The notes below the pieces were generated by a model. That model did no database searches. It was not told the origin of the DNA and saw only the letters and a list, made by a program, of their open reading frames with translations. A stretch of DNA of 64,000 nt, taken from contig NZ_JACIDF010000008.1 of the NCBI RefSeq assembly GCF_014196195.1, forward strand, positions 121,778-185,777, in the 5' to 3' direction. The translations under genes were made by a program, and so were the position numbers. Positions within the stretch are counted from its first letter, which is position 1. Every line of letters starts with the position of its first letter. The stretch is from Anoxybacteroides rupiense. GTDB lineage: Bacteria; Bacillota; Bacilli; Bacillales; Anoxybacillaceae. Positions 44,377 to 54,042 of the stretch are shown piece by piece.

Positions 44377-44633
44377 TGTAACCGTCAAGTAAAATTGAAC
44401 AGTTTTCGCTAAATACGAGTGAACACTTTTCTGGAAATTCCAGCGTAATCCCTATTTGACATGGAGCCTCTGCGTACAAGATATTTCCTAAAAAGCGAGC
44501 AACAACAAGAATCAGCCGCATGAAACGAGAGGCTATCATGTACGCCACTCTATGTAAAGTGCACGCTTCTAACTGGTTAAAAACTGTTCAATTTAATCAA
44601 TCGAATTCTGTTCAGTTTTATTTAGCGGTCACA
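44377..44633. mobile_element. 257-bp IS21-like miniature element (internal deletion)
   Basis: The ends are related inverted repeats: TGTAACCGTCAAGTAAAA (44377-44394, extending through TTGAACAG to 44402) against the reverse complement of 44608-44633 (TGTGACCGCTAAATAAAA, then CTGAACAG), with about 20 of 26 positions equal. Both start TGT. A direct repeat TTTGC flanks the element on each side (44372-44376 and 44634-44638), a 5-bp target duplication. Subterminal copies of AAATTGAACAGTTTT at 44393-44407 and inverted at 44581-44595 fit the multiple terminal repeats of IS21-family elements. No transposase gene is left. Confidence 0.75.
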
Positions 44634-44760
44634 TTTGCCTCTGTCCTCACTCTTAAGATGCTGTTCTATTCAACACTTTGGTTTATTTCCTGTTGTATTA
44701 CAGCCATATGAATCTTATAAACAAAGTTGATTAAACATCCACACAAAAGATATCTGAAAT

Positions 44761-44850
44761 TTCACACACAACAAAAAATATGGTATGATAAAAACAGAAA
44801 AACAAACAAAAACGGGCATATAAAAACAGAAATGATGAGGAGAGTCTATA
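44761..44850 (+). promoter_or_regulatory. Promoter of the DeoR regulator with A-rich operator-like tract
   Basis: TTCACA (44761-44766), 17 bases and TATGAT (44784-44789) form a promoter. Just downstream the tract AAAACAGAAAAACAAACAAA (44791-44810) and another AAAAACAG (44822-44829) resemble A-rich tracts ahead of rhaEW-type and araB-type genes. Ribosome binding site GAGGAG lies before ATG 44851. Confidence 0.5.
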
Positions 44851-45627
44851 ATGTTAGCAGCCGAAAGACAACAAAAAATTGTGGAGATTGTTAACGAGCG
44901 ATTGAGCATTCGCGTATCAGAACTAAGCAAAATCTTTTCTGTCACTGAAGAAACCATTCGTCGTGATTTAGAAAAGCTGGAAAAAGAACATAAGTTAAAG
45001 CGAAGCCACGGAGGGGCCATCAGCATTCGTGAAGAAACGGAAATTGATGTATCTGAGCGCGAAATTACAAATGTCGAAGAGAAAAAAGCGATCGCTCAAG
45101 AAGCGATCAAACACATTGAAAGTGGTGATCGCATCATTTTAGATGCCAGCACTACTGCTTGGTATTTAGCGAAAACTCTTCCTGATATCCCTCTAACGGT
45201 GATTACCAATTCGATTAAGGTAGCAGTGGAATTAAGCAAAAAAGGAAAGATCCAGGTCATTTCTACCGGCGGAATGCTGCTTCCAAAATCGCTTTCGTAC
45301 GTTGGTCCCCTAGCAGAACGATCTCTTGATGCCTACCACGTCGATAAGGTTTTTCTTTCCTGTAAAGGCGTTCATTTAGCGAACGGACTAAGTGAATCGA
45401 ATGAGTGGCAAGCACTTCTAAAAAAACGAATGATGGAGATCGCCGACAAAATTATTTTAATGGCTGATTCTAGCAAATTTGGGATCCGTACCTTTGTTCA
45501 TATGGCTTCTCTTGCCGATATGGATCATATTATCACTGATGACCAAATTGATCATGAAACCAAATGGGAGCTCGAAGAACAAAATTTATCATTTACAGTT
45601 GTTGCTCCACTTTCATTAAAAGCATAA
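44851..45627 (+). CDS. rhaR: DeoR-family regulator, probable rhamnose repressor
   Basis: 258-residue DeoR-type repressor. The N-terminal HTH is RQQKIVEIVNERLSIRVSEL, then TEETIRRDLEKLEKEHKLKR. The C-terminal sugar-phosphate isomerase-like sensor domain is DASTTAWYLAKTLPDIPLTV through ADSSKFG. It is divergent from the rhamnose genes, which end toward it at 45845, and in Bacillus the equivalent RhaR (YulB) controls rhamnulose metabolism, usually released by L-rhamnulose-1-phosphate. Its own promoter has A-rich tracts (44791-44829). Terminator at 45639-45671. Confidence 0.85.
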   Translation: MLAAERQQKIVEIVNERLSIRVSELSKIFSVTEETIRRDLEKLEKEHKLKRSHGGAISIREETEIDVSEREITNVEEKKAIAQEAIKHIESGDRIILDASTTAWYLAKTLPDIPLTVITNSIKVAVELSKKGKIQVISTGGMLLPKSLSYVGPLAERSLDAYHVDKVFLSCKGVHLANGLSESNEWQALLKKRMMEIADKIILMADSSKFGIRTFVHMASLADMDHIITDDQIDHETKWELEEQNLSFTVVAPLSLKA

Positions 45628-45638
45628 TCTTATCTGAA

Positions 45639-45675
45639 AAATGCACTTCCAAATTTACAGGAAGTGCATTTCTTC
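45639..45675 (+). terminator. Intrinsic terminator after the DeoR gene
   Basis: AAATGCACTTCC (45639-45650) pairs perfectly with GGAAGTGCATTT (45660-45671), followed by CTTCT. The A-rich left side could also serve rhaA on the other strand. Confidence 0.85.
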
Positions 45676-45844
45676 TATAAAACTTATGATAGTCGTGCCA
45701 AGAAAAAATATTCCTATATCAATGAATTCATATTAAAAGAAAAAACAATGAATCCGCTCGCTTTACTTAACTTATTGCCCTTTCAGTACTGACACTATCT
45801 GCTTTGTTTTCTATACTTCCTGATTTATGAATGCTAGCTCTATT

Positions 45845-47095
45845 TCATCTATTTGCCAATACCTCTTCTTCATATCGCTTCACTTCTTGGAGCCACTCTT
45901 CCCTAACAGGTACTCCTCTATCGTCACAATACGCATCCCAAATTACACCAAACGGGTATGTTTTAAATTCTTCCATCAATGCAAGACGTTCGGTAAAGTT
46001 TCCCTTTTCCTGAAGCTGTTTTAAGTAGTCATGTGGCAGTAGCATGGCATATAGCAATGCTTTAATCATATTGCGTGTGCCCATCACCCAAGCGGCAATC
46101 CGATTAATACTAGCGTCAAAAAAGTCTAGGCCAATCATTACCCGATCTAACGCCTGATTTCGAACAATCTCCAACGCAATCTCTTTGAGTTCGTCATCAA
46201 AAATAACCACATGATCACTATCCCAGCGGACCGGCCTTGAAACATGCAAAGCTAACTTATCAAAATAAAGTAACATCGCCGAAATTTTATCAGAAACAGC
46301 CTCTGTTGGATGAAAATGGCCTGTATCTAGCAAGCATACTTTATGATTTTGCAGCGCATACCCTAAATAAAACTCATGAGAACCAACCACATACGATTCT
46401 GAGCCGATTCCAAATAGCTTGCTTTCTATTGCATCAATATTATAGGCTTCATCGATCGTTTCCTTAAAAATTTGATCTAAGGAATCTTTTAGACGCTGCC
46501 GCGGGGTCAGACGGTCACTTGGGATATCTTTGTATCCATCTGGGATCCAAAGATTTGTTAAACATGGGGTACCAAGACGCTTGCCAAAATATTCGCCAAT
46601 TTTCCGGCAAACCATACAATGACGAATCCAAAACTGCCTGATTTCTTCATTAGGATGAGATAATGTCAGGCCATCCGTCAATTTTTCATGAGAAAAAAGT
46701 GTCGGGTTAAAGTCTAGGCCAAGCCCACGCTCTTTTGCCCAATACACCCAGTTGTCAAAATGCTGTGGCTCTAATTCGTCTCTGTCCACCATTTCGCCGT
46801 TTGTCTCGGCATACATCGCGTGCAAATTAACGCGATGTGTTCCTGGGATAAGCGATAAAGCTTTCTCAAGATCCTGGCGCAACTCTTCCGGCGTCCCTGC
46901 TTTGCCTGGATAATGTCCAGTTACATCAATACCGCCAGATAATTCTCTTCTATTCACTTCAAATCCCGAAACATCGTCTCCTTGCCAGCAATGAATCGAT
47001 ATCGCTATACGCTGTAATTGTTTTAAAACCTCATCAACATGTATTCCCCATTTTTCATACTGCTGCTTGGCTCTGTCAAAGCTTTCTTTCACCAT
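45845..47095 (-). CDS. rhaA: L-rhamnose isomerase
   Basis: Converts L-rhamnose to L-rhamnulose (Mn-dependent TIM barrel). About 416 residues, near the 424 of Bacillus subtilis RhaA. Conserved stretches are [72 protein letters not shown] and [14 protein letters not shown], which hold the metal and substrate ligands. I start at ATG 47095, with GGAGAGAGG 4 bases upstream. It overlaps the 3' end of rhaB by 20 bases, so the two are translationally coupled. It is the last gene of the rhaEW-rhaB-rhaA cluster. Confidence 0.96.
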   Translation of the reverse strand: MVKESFDRAKQQYEKWGIHVDEVLKQLQRIAISIHCWQGDDVSGFEVNRRELSGGIDVTGHYPGKAGTPEELRQDLEKALSLIPGTHRVNLHAMYAETNGEMVDRDELEPQHFDNWVYWAKERGLGLDFNPTLFSHEKLTDGLTLSHPNEEIRQFWIRHCMVCRKIGEYFGKRLGTPCLTNLWIPDGYKDIPSDRLTPRQRLKDSLDQIFKETIDEAYNIDAIESKLFGIGSESYVVGSHEFYLGYALQNHKVCLLDTGHFHPTEAVSDKISAMLLYFDKLALHVSRPVRWDSDHVVIFDDELKEIALEIVRNQALDRVMIGLDFFDASINRIAAWVMGTRNMIKALLYAMLLPHDYLKQLQEKGNFTERLALMEEFKTYPFGVIWDAYCDDRGVPVREEWLQEVKRYEEEVLANR

Positions 47096-48515
47096 ATTTC
47101 CTCTCTCCTTCTCTATATGGTACAAACTTTTTTAACGGAAAAGAACGAGCAATCATCGTGCGCGCTTCATTTAATGTACTGATATCACCAAGTGCCATTA
47201 ATTGAACGACAATATTGCCGATCGCTGTTGCTTCCACCGGCCCAGCGTAAACTTCCTTTCTCGTCGCATGAGCTATCATTTGGTTCAATAGCTCATTTTG
47301 GCAGCCTCCCCCAATAATATTGATTTGTTTAAACTTGATTCCAATCACTTCTTCGATCTTTGCAACCGCATGCTGATAACTGACAACTAAGCTATCAAAT
47401 ACGCATTTCGCTATTTGCCCCGGCGTTTGCGGAACCGGTTGATTCGTTTCTAAGCAGCATTTCTGAATCTCATCAACCATGTTAATCGGCTTTAAGAATC
47501 TCGTATCATCGACATGGACAATGGCTCGAAAATCTTTTTCTATCTTAGCAAGCTGAACCAGCTGTTCAAAAGAATATTGATGCCGATACACTCGTTTAAT
47601 CTCTTGAAGCATCCAAAGTCCCATGATATTTTTTAAAAAACGAAATCGATAGTTGAAGCCGCCTTCATTCGTAAAGTTATACCTTAAGGCATGCTCTGTA
47701 CAAAGAGGGAACTGCAATTCCACCCCAATTAACGACCATGTTCCAGAACTAATATAAATCGTATCGTGTGATTCCGGCACTGCAATTACCGCTGAAGCCG
47801 TATCATGGGTGGCTGGCATAATGACCTTCATGTCTAATCCTATTTCTTCAGCTAGCTCTTGTCTCAATTTGCCTAACACGGTTCCAGGTGTATGGATCGT
47901 CTGAAAAATAGACTCTGGGATTCCTAGCTTCTCCAACAATTCCTTATCCCATGTTTTCGTAGCAGCATTGACAAGCTGTGTGGTTGTCGCATTTGTATAT
48001 TCATTCACTTTTTTTCCCGTCAACAGATAATGAAAATAATCCGGAATCATCAAAAATGTCTTCGTCCGTTCCAATATTTCTGGTGCTGTTTGTTTTAGCG
48101 CATACAACTGATAGATGGTATTGAACGATTGAAATTGAATGCCGGTCCTGCCGTATAATTCTTCCTTTGAAATCTTCTGAAATACTTGTTCCATCATGCC
48201 GATTGTACGCGGATCCCGATAAGCGACAGCTTCCGTTAGGCGCCGATCATCTTCATCCAGCAATACAAAATCAACAGCCCATGTGTCAATTCCAATACTT
48301 TTTGGATTCATTCCTTGACCTTTACAAATATGAAGCCCTTTTTTAATTTCCTGAAATAGTTGGTCAATATCCCAACAAATATAGTCTCCTTTTTGTACAA
48401 GCTGGTTTTCAAAACGATAAATTTCTTCTATGATTAATTTTTCTTCCAATAAATATCCCGCCACCATCTTGCCGTTTGACGCTCCAATATCAACAGCCAA
48501 GCAACATTTTTCCAT
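47076..48515 (-). CDS. rhaB: Rhamnulokinase
   Basis: 479-residue FGGY carbohydrate kinase phosphorylating L-rhamnulose at C1. The N-terminal phosphate loop is [17 protein letters not shown] and the catalytic Asp is in [13 protein letters not shown]. Further blocks are [32 protein letters not shown] and [20 protein letters not shown] (adenosine site), all typical of RhaB. The start ATG 48515 has GGAGGAG 6 bases upstream. It is second of three metabolic genes, after rhaEW with an 83-base gap that contains a cre-like site. Confidence 0.96.
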   Translation of the reverse strand: MEKCCLAVDIGASNGKMVAGYLLEEKLIIEEIYRFENQLVQKGDYICWDIDQLFQEIKKGLHICKGQGMNPKSIGIDTWAVDFVLLDEDDRRLTEAVAYRDPRTIGMMEQVFQKISKEELYGRTGIQFQSFNTIYQLYALKQTAPEILERTKTFLMIPDYFHYLLTGKKVNEYTNATTTQLVNAATKTWDKELLEKLGIPESIFQTIHTPGTVLGKLRQELAEEIGLDMKVIMPATHDTASAVIAVPESHDTIYISSGTWSLIGVELQFPLCTEHALRYNFTNEGGFNYRFRFLKNIMGLWMLQEIKRVYRHQYSFEQLVQLAKIEKDFRAIVHVDDTRFLKPINMVDEIQKCCLETNQPVPQTPGQIAKCVFDSLVVSYQHAVAKIEEVIGIKFKQINIIGGGCQNELLNQMIAHATRKEVYAGPVEATAIGNIVVQLMALGDISTLNEARTMIARSFPLKKFVPYREGERKYGERKL

Positions 48516-48527
48516 TTTAATCTCCTC

Positions 48528-48541
48528 CGAAAGCGCTTCCT
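48528..48541 (-). promoter_or_regulatory. cre-like site before rhaB
   Basis: AGGAAGCGCTTTCG on the minus strand keeps the AAGCGCTTTC core of CcpA sites with about three departures from consensus. It lies next to the rhaB ribosome binding site, where it could act as a roadblock. Confidence 0.4.
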
Positions 48542-48598
48542 TTTTATCTCATCAATACGTGAAGAGAATGAACTCCCTTCACGCCGTCACATCAATGA

Positions 48599-50668
48599 TT
48601 ATCTCGGGAATGCAGCCGGTACTCCACCATCAACAGTCAGCAGGCAACCGGTTGTTTTTTCCGCTTTTGAAGAAGCAAAAAAGAGGATCGCATCGGCAAT
48701 ATCTTCTGGATATATATTCACTAACAATGCTGTGCGCTTTCGATAGTAGTCTTCAAGCTGGTCAGGTTCAATGCCATAAGCTCTTGCTCGTTCTTCCCGC
48801 CATGCAGAATTCCAAATCGCTGATCCTTGAAGAACAGCATCCGGCAGAACCGAATTGACTCGAATGCCATATGCTCCCCCCTCCGCCGCAATGCATCTCG
48901 CCAAATGCATTTCTAACGCTTTAGCAGCACTGTACGCGGCCGCATTTTTCCCTGCATAAACCGAATTTTTAGAGCCAACAAACACCATGCTGCCGCCAAG
49001 GCCTTGTTTCTTCATTTGTCTAAACGCTTCACGCGCCACAAGAAAATAACCTGTTGCCAATACATTGATATTCAAATTCCACTCCTGTAGTGTTGTTTCA
49101 TCAAATGGGCTTGATGTAGCCAATCCAGCATTATTGACAATAATATCGATTCCTCCGTAAGTCCGTGCCGCTTCTTCAAATGCCAGCCTTACCTCTTCTT
49201 CTTTTGTCACGTCCATTCGTACCGCAATCGCTCTTCCTTCTCCATGCTCTTTATTAATTTCAGTCGCTACCCTCGCCGCTCCCTCTATATTAAGATCAGC
49301 CACCACTACATGGGCTCCTTCTAAAGCAAAACGGCGGCACGTTTCGCTGCCGATTCCCCCCGCTCCTCCTGTCACAAACGCAACCTTCCGCGAAAATTCT
49401 GCTTCAGGAGGAGCAAGAGTTAGTTTGTATAGCTCCAATGGCCAATACTCCACCTGATAAGATTCTTGTTCATTCAACGAAACAAATCTCCCTAATGATG
49501 TAGCTCCTTTCATCACAGCAATCGCTCGATGATACAACGCTCCACTTACCTTCGCCATCGCTAAGCTTTTTCCGGTATTCACCATACCGATACCAGGAAT
49601 TAAAATCACTCGAGGGACCGGTTCAAACATTTTATCTCCTTCCGTGCGATTTCTTTCAAAATAAGCTTCATATTCCTTTTTAAAACTGGAAATCCCTTCC
49701 TTGATTTTTTCGATTAGCTCCTGTACATTACCTGTTTGCGGATCCCAGTCAATATATAAAGGTACACGCTTTGTATGTACCAAATGATCAGGGCAAGCTG
49801 CGCCAATTTGTGAAAGCACAGGAGCTTCGTAGCTATTCACAAACTGTAAGACTTGATCTGTATCATCGTATGACACGATCATGCGGTTTGAATGACTTAC
49901 AAGCCTACGAATGATCGGCATTACTTGAGCTAAAATCGCTTTACGTTCATCTTCTGTTAATGCTTTATGTTTTGGACCTCCAAATACTGTCGCTTCGTTT
50001 ACACTCCGTTGAATATATTGCTCCGCTTCATTGATAATTGAAATGGTTTTTTCATAGCATTCTTTCGACGTTTCTCCCCAAGTAACAAGACCGTGCTTTT
50101 CCATCAATACGAGCTCAGCATTTGCATTCCTTCTTACCCCCTCCGCAATCATTTTCGATAAGGTAAACCCCGGGCGAACATATGGCACCCAAACAAAACG
50201 ATCTCCATATATCTCTTCGGCAATCTTTTTGCCATTATCAGCGCAGCAAATACTAATAATCGCATCTGGATGTGTATGATCAATATGTTTAAACGGCAAA
50301 AACGCATGCAGCAAGGTCTCGATGGATGGCCGAGGATGCTTAGAGTTGATCATACAATGTGATAAATACTCCACCATTTCTTCATCTGACATCTCCTCCC
50401 GTTCCATCAACGGGCGAATATCTTCTAATCTTAAACCTGTAAAATGTTGTGCTTTCATTGTCGCTAAATCTGAACCGCTCCCCTTCACCCACATTACTTC
50501 CATCTCTCGTCCACGAAAATCTTTCGTGATCGCCTTCATTGATGTATTGCCTCCGCCCCAGTTTGCTACTGAGCGATCCGCTCCAAGCAGATTAGAGCGA
50601 TACACTAATTTCTCCAGCTCGGTTTGCAACACTGTAAATTCACTATCATTCCATAAATTTCCTACCAT
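48599..50668 (-). CDS. rhaEW: Bifunctional rhamnulose-1-phosphate aldolase / lactaldehyde dehydrogenase
   Basis: 689-residue fusion corresponding to Bacillus RhaEW (YuxG). Residues 1 to about 400 are a class II aldolase with zinc motif HIDHTHPDAII near 130 and ELVLMEKHGLVTWG near 183; it splits L-rhamnulose-1-phosphate to DHAP and L-lactaldehyde. Residues about 430-689 are a short-chain dehydrogenase (FVTGGAGGIGSETCRRFALE, NNAGLA, and catalytic YSAAKALEMHL) that oxidises lactaldehyde to lactate. The start ATG 50668 has GGCGGGGG 4 bases upstream. It is first gene of the rhamnose cluster, with an A-rich tract just before the ribosome binding site. Confidence 0.95.
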   Translation of the reverse strand: MVGNLWNDSEFTVLQTELEKLVYRSNLLGADRSVANWGGGNTSMKAITKDFRGREMEVMWVKGSGSDLATMKAQHFTGLRLEDIRPLMEREEMSDEEMVEYLSHCMINSKHPRPSIETLLHAFLPFKHIDHTHPDAIISICCADNGKKIAEEIYGDRFVWVPYVRPGFTLSKMIAEGVRRNANAELVLMEKHGLVTWGETSKECYEKTISIINEAEQYIQRSVNEATVFGGPKHKALTEDERKAILAQVMPIIRRLVSHSNRMIVSYDDTDQVLQFVNSYEAPVLSQIGAACPDHLVHTKRVPLYIDWDPQTGNVQELIEKIKEGISSFKKEYEAYFERNRTEGDKMFEPVPRVILIPGIGMVNTGKSLAMAKVSGALYHRAIAVMKGATSLGRFVSLNEQESYQVEYWPLELYKLTLAPPEAEFSRKVAFVTGGAGGIGSETCRRFALEGAHVVVADLNIEGAARVATEINKEHGEGRAIAVRMDVTKEEEVRLAFEEAARTYGGIDIIVNNAGLATSSPFDETTLQEWNLNINVLATGYFLVAREAFRQMKKQGLGGSMVFVGSKNSVYAGKNAAAYSAAKALEMHLARCIAAEGGAYGIRVNSVLPDAVLQGSAIWNSAWREERARAYGIEPDQLEDYYRKRTALLVNIYPEDIADAILFFASSKAEKTTGCLLTVDGGVPAAFPR

Positions 50669-50680
50669 AATTCCCCCGCC

Positions 50681-50760
50681 TTTTGTTTTATTTTTGCTTG
50701 CATTGTTTATGATTGTATTTTTTAGCAGATATCATCAACATTAAAAATCATTCTTATTTT
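50681..50760 (-). promoter_or_regulatory. rhaEW upstream region with A-rich tract
   Basis: On the minus strand, TACAAT (50712-50717) is a candidate -10 with a poor -35. It is followed by AAGCAAAAATAAAACAAAAG (50680-50699), matching the A-rich tracts near the DeoR regulator and araB. The remainder of the spacer to 50914 holds nothing I recognise. Confidence 0.45.
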
Positions 50761-50914
50761 TCTTTCTTTTATGAAATGAATTTATGATGTGTACATCCTA
50801 AAGGAACCAAAGTTGTGACCTCATCCTTGCTTTCTTTTTTGAAAACAGAACGATAGGTCTTCGAAATATACACTTCCAACTTTATTATTTCTATCACTCA
50901 TCTTTTTTCTTTAA

Positions 50915-50963
50915 TAACAAAGAGGTTGCTCAATACAGCTTAAAAGGGCTTTGAGACAACCTC
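50915..50963 (-). terminator. Terminator after the sugar-binding protein gene
   Basis: GAGGTTG (50922-50928) plus CTCA pair with TGAG plus CAACCTC (50957-50963) with a one-base bulge. The minus strand then reads CTTTGTTATT. It ends the leftward ABC operon before rhaEW. Confidence 0.65.
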
Positions 50964-50973
50964 CCTCTATTCA

Positions 50974-52023
50974 TTAGAAATCATAGTTGCCGGCATTTTC
51001 AGCAGTAAAATCTGTTGGCGGTCCCATAATCACGGTTTTTCCATCCTCTTTGACCTCAATTTTTCCTACATTATCAATATTTTGTCCGTCTTGCGGCTTT
51101 TTGCCTTCAACTAAATCCTTAGCCAATGCAACTGTTAAATATCCAAGTTTGTTTGGCTCCCACAAAATTGCAACATCTAATGATTGGTCCTCTAAAAACG
51201 GCTTAGAATCCTTAGGTAGAGCTGTTCCCACGACTGTAATTTTATTTTGTAACCCTTTTTCTTGAATCGCTTGTGCTGCTCCTAAGGGAGCTGGAGTTGA
51301 AAACGCCATAATGCCTTTTAAATTTGGATAGGATTTGATTAAATCAAGAGTTTTCTGATATGCCACCTGCTGTTTTTCATCTGTGGCAATTTTATCGGTC
51401 ACCAATTTAATACCGGGGTAATTCTCTTCTAATTCTTTCTTAGCCGCGTCAATCCAAGCGTTTAAATTAGCGGCAGAAAGACCTCCTGTTAAAATAGCGA
51501 TTTCTCCTTTATCTGTCCCTATCTTTTCAATAAGAGTTTTAGCAATATGACGACCATAAATTTCATCGTCAATTTGATGAATGGACAATTCAACAATCGA
51601 CTGATCTGCCGGTGTATCCCAGTCTATCACTTTAATGCCTTGTTCTTTTGCCTTTTTTAACACCGGAGTTAAAGAGGCTGGATCATTTGGCGCCACTGCA
51701 ATAACGTCTACTTTTTGGCTAATTAAATCCTCAATAATTTTCACCTGCTGTGCTGCGTCAGCTTCAGTTGGTCCTGTGTAAATCACATCTACCCCTAAAT
51801 CCTTTCCAGCTTGTAATGCTCCTTTTTCGGCAGCGTTAAAATATGGAATACCAACCAGCTTTGGAACAACAGCAATTTTTAATTTACCGTTAGCATCATT
51901 TTTCGTTTCACTTGCTTGGCCATTATTAGCGCTTTTATTCGATGTAGCTGAATTTTGCGAAACACAGCCTGCTAAAAGGCCAAAGAGAAACAGCAATGAA
52001 ACGAAGAATTTCAATTTCTTCAT
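50974..52023 (-). CDS. Sugar ABC transporter substrate-binding lipoprotein (LsrB/RhaS-like)
   Basis: 349-residue type I periplasmic-fold binding protein with lipobox LLAGC (Cys20). The mature N terminus IAVVPKLVGIPYFNAAEKGA and the end ENAGNYDF place it with the LsrB (AI-2) and RhaS (rhamnose) group. At the positions I align with LsrB Asp166-Gln167 it has Asn-Leu (in SAANLNAW), so AI-2 binding is doubtful, although the first-strand Lys and WDTP Asp are kept. Its operon carries pentose-type kinases and an epimerase, and rhamnose genes lie next door, so a pentose or 6-deoxy-sugar is more likely. Last gene of a leftward operon. Confidence 0.88.
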   Translation of the reverse strand: MKKLKFFVSLLFLFGLLAGCVSQNSATSNKSANNGQASETKNDANGKLKIAVVPKLVGIPYFNAAEKGALQAGKDLGVDVIYTGPTEADAAQQVKIIEDLISQKVDVIAVAPNDPASLTPVLKKAKEQGIKVIDWDTPADQSIVELSIHQIDDEIYGRHIAKTLIEKIGTDKGEIAILTGGLSAANLNAWIDAAKKELEENYPGIKLVTDKIATDEKQQVAYQKTLDLIKSYPNLKGIMAFSTPAPLGAAQAIQEKGLQNKITVVGTALPKDSKPFLEDQSLDVAILWEPNKLGYLTVALAKDLVEGKKPQDGQNIDNVGKIEVKEDGKTVIMGPPTDFTAENAGNYDF

Positions 52024-52084
52024 CTAAAAACTCCTCCTTTTCTAATCACATACTATTTAGGCAAACGATTCAACAGTAAAGTGC

Positions 52085-53044
52085 TCAAGAAGTAACTTGC
52101 ATCCTGTCCTTGTTTCCCAATTTGGTTTTAGCAAAATTAATAACAAGCACAGCGATTAAAATCGCTCCCATAATCACGTTCACAATGGTGCGCGGAACTT
52201 CTAACAAATTTAATCCATTTGAAAGGATTTGAAAAATCATAACCGCATATACGGTTCCAACCACCTTCCCGTATCCCCCTTGAATTTCCGTGCCTCCTAA
52301 AACAGCAGCTGCCACACTTTGCAAAAGGTAAGAAGAACCTAAATCCACTTTGGCGGTGTTATATCTGGAAGTCATAATAATAGCAGATATAGCAGCTAAA
52401 AATGAGGCATACAGATATACTTTTAAAATCACTCGACTCGTGTTGATTCCTGAAAAGAGAGAAGCTACAGAATTACTTCCTATCATGTACACACATCGCC
52501 CCCAATATGTTTTTCCTAAAAGAACGGATGTTACAACAGCGAAGAAGATAAAAATAATCATAGATAAAGGAATGAGCCCTAAATAGTAGCCATTTCCAAT
52601 CAAATTATACCAATCGCTAAAACCCGAGATTGAATTTCCTTTTGTTATACTGAGTATCACCCCCTCAAACAAAATCATGGTTCCTAATGTCACTAAGATG
52701 GGGGAAACTCCTATCCTCGTGACAATAAAGCCGTTCATAAATCCGCAAGCTAAGCCGATTAGTATCCCAACCAAAATCGATATCATCATAGGATAGCCAT
52801 GGCTTTGCATCATAGCAATGGAGACCCCTGAGAGCGCTGCAGTATAGGTAATCGAAAGATCAATCCCACCCGTTATTATCACCACCATCATTCCCAATGC
52901 CAGCAATCCGAATTCCGGCAATTGAAACATCATGTTATTTATATTTTCAGCACTTAAAAATCCTGGCGCTATAATCGTCATGACGACAAAAAGTGCTAAA
53001 GCTATTAAACCAAGTATATTTTCTTTTGATAACGCTATCTTCAC
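52085..53044 (-). CDS. Sugar ABC transporter permease (RbsC/LsrD-like)
   Basis: 319-residue membrane permease of the ribose/xylose/galactose family (BPD_transp_2), with about 9-10 hydrophobic segments. Signature blocks are LLALGMMVVIITGGIDLSIT near 47-66 and LLQSVAAAVLGGTEIQGGYG near 240-259, the EAA-like coupling region. I keep GTG 53044, with GGAGGG upstream. It pairs with the adjacent permease to make a heterodimer, as in LsrCD, rather than the RbsC homodimer. Confidence 0.92.
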   Translation of the reverse strand: MKIALSKENILGLIALALFVVMTIIAPGFLSAENINNMMFQLPEFGLLALGMMVVIITGGIDLSITYTAALSGVSIAMMQSHGYPMMISILVGILIGLACGFMNGFIVTRIGVSPILVTLGTMILFEGVILSITKGNSISGFSDWYNLIGNGYYLGLIPLSMIIFIFFAVVTSVLLGKTYWGRCVYMIGSNSVASLFSGINTSRVILKVYLYASFLAAISAIIMTSRYNTAKVDLGSSYLLQSVAAAVLGGTEIQGGYGKVVGTVYAVMIFQILSNGLNLLEVPRTIVNVIMGAILIAVLVINFAKTKLGNKDRMQVTS

Positions 53045-53061
53045 TCCTATTCCCTCCTTTT

Positions 53062-54042
53062 TTATGAATCTATTTCTATTCTGGATAATTGGGCTTGAGC
53101 TCGTTTATATTGAATATGATCATACGAAACTGCTAATAAAATAATGAGCCCCACCACTACCTTTTGCCAAAAAATATCAATTCTTGCTAAGATAAGTCCA
53201 TTTTGTATGATACCTAATAAAAGAACCCCCAATATTGTCCCGATAACCGTTCCTCTCCCTCCCATAATATTCGTTCCACCAAGTACTACAGCCGCAATCA
53301 CAGATAGTTCTAACCCAGACAATCCATTAGGATCTACAGCCTTAGTGTAGGAAATTTGCGCAATAGCGGCGATTCCCGCCAAAAATCCCATATAAGCAAA
53401 AACGAAAATTTGAACCTTATTGAAATTAATTCCTACTCTAAGTGCTGATTCTTTATTTCCGCCAATCGCTAAAATTTCCCGACCCATCACAGTGTGTTTT
53501 AAAAGGAACCAAGTTAGAATAGCAATCAAAAAAAACAGCCATATTAAAATTGAAACACCCAATATTTTGATATTAGAAAATTTCAAGAAAACTTTAGGGA
53601 AATCTGTGCTGTTTAAATACTGTCCGTTCGTAACATATAAAACGATTCCGTTAATCATACTCATTGTTCCAAGCGTCACTACAATCGCAGGTATTTCGAT
53701 CTTTGACACAAGAAATCCGTTAATTCCTCCTAATATTATTCCAAGCAAACAAGCAATCACCAACAACAAGAATAGCGCCCCTATATGATCAGGAACCATC
53801 ACTAAAAGTTTCCCTATCACTACGCAAACGGCTGTCGTCACAGCTGCAACGGATACATCAATGCCCCCTGTAATAATCACCAACGTCATTCCCATGGCTA
53901 ATATGCCAAGGACAACATTTCCTTTAAGAATATCAAGGATATTATCAATGGTTAGAAAAACAGGATTGATAAAGGATAGGACGATAGAAAGTATGATGAT
54001 GATAACCGCTATACTCGCTTCCTTTTTCATTATACTTTTCAC
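53062..54042 (-). CDS. Sugar ABC transporter permease (RbsC/LsrC-like)
   Basis: 326-residue permease with the same architecture: VLGILAMGMTLVIITGGIDV then VVLGGTNIMGGRGTVIG. It begins at GTG 54042, overlapping the ATPase stop (GTGA), with GGGGGCG just upstream, so translation is coupled. ATG 54030 is an alternative. It lies between the ATPase and second permease genes. Confidence 0.92.
   Translation of the reverse strand: MKSIMKKEASIAVIIIILSIVLSFINPVFLTIDNILDILKGNVVLGILAMGMTLVIITGGIDVSVAAVTTAVCVVIGKLLVMVPDHIGALFLLLVIACLLGIILGGINGFLVSKIEIPAIVVTLGTMSMINGIVLYVTNGQYLNSTDFPKVFLKFSNIKILGVSILIWLFFLIAILTWFLLKHTVMGREILAIGGNKESALRVGINFNKVQIFVFAYMGFLAGIAAIAQISYTKAVDPNGLSGLELSVIAAVVLGGTNIMGGRGTVIGTILGVLLLGIIQNGLILARIDIFWQKVVVGLIILLAVSYDHIQYKRAQAQLSRIEIDS

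Noticed and set aside
44520..44711. 63-codon frame spanning the right end of the IS21-like element
   Set aside because: It crosses the element boundary and target duplication, so it cannot be an ancestral gene, and no ribosome binding site is seen.
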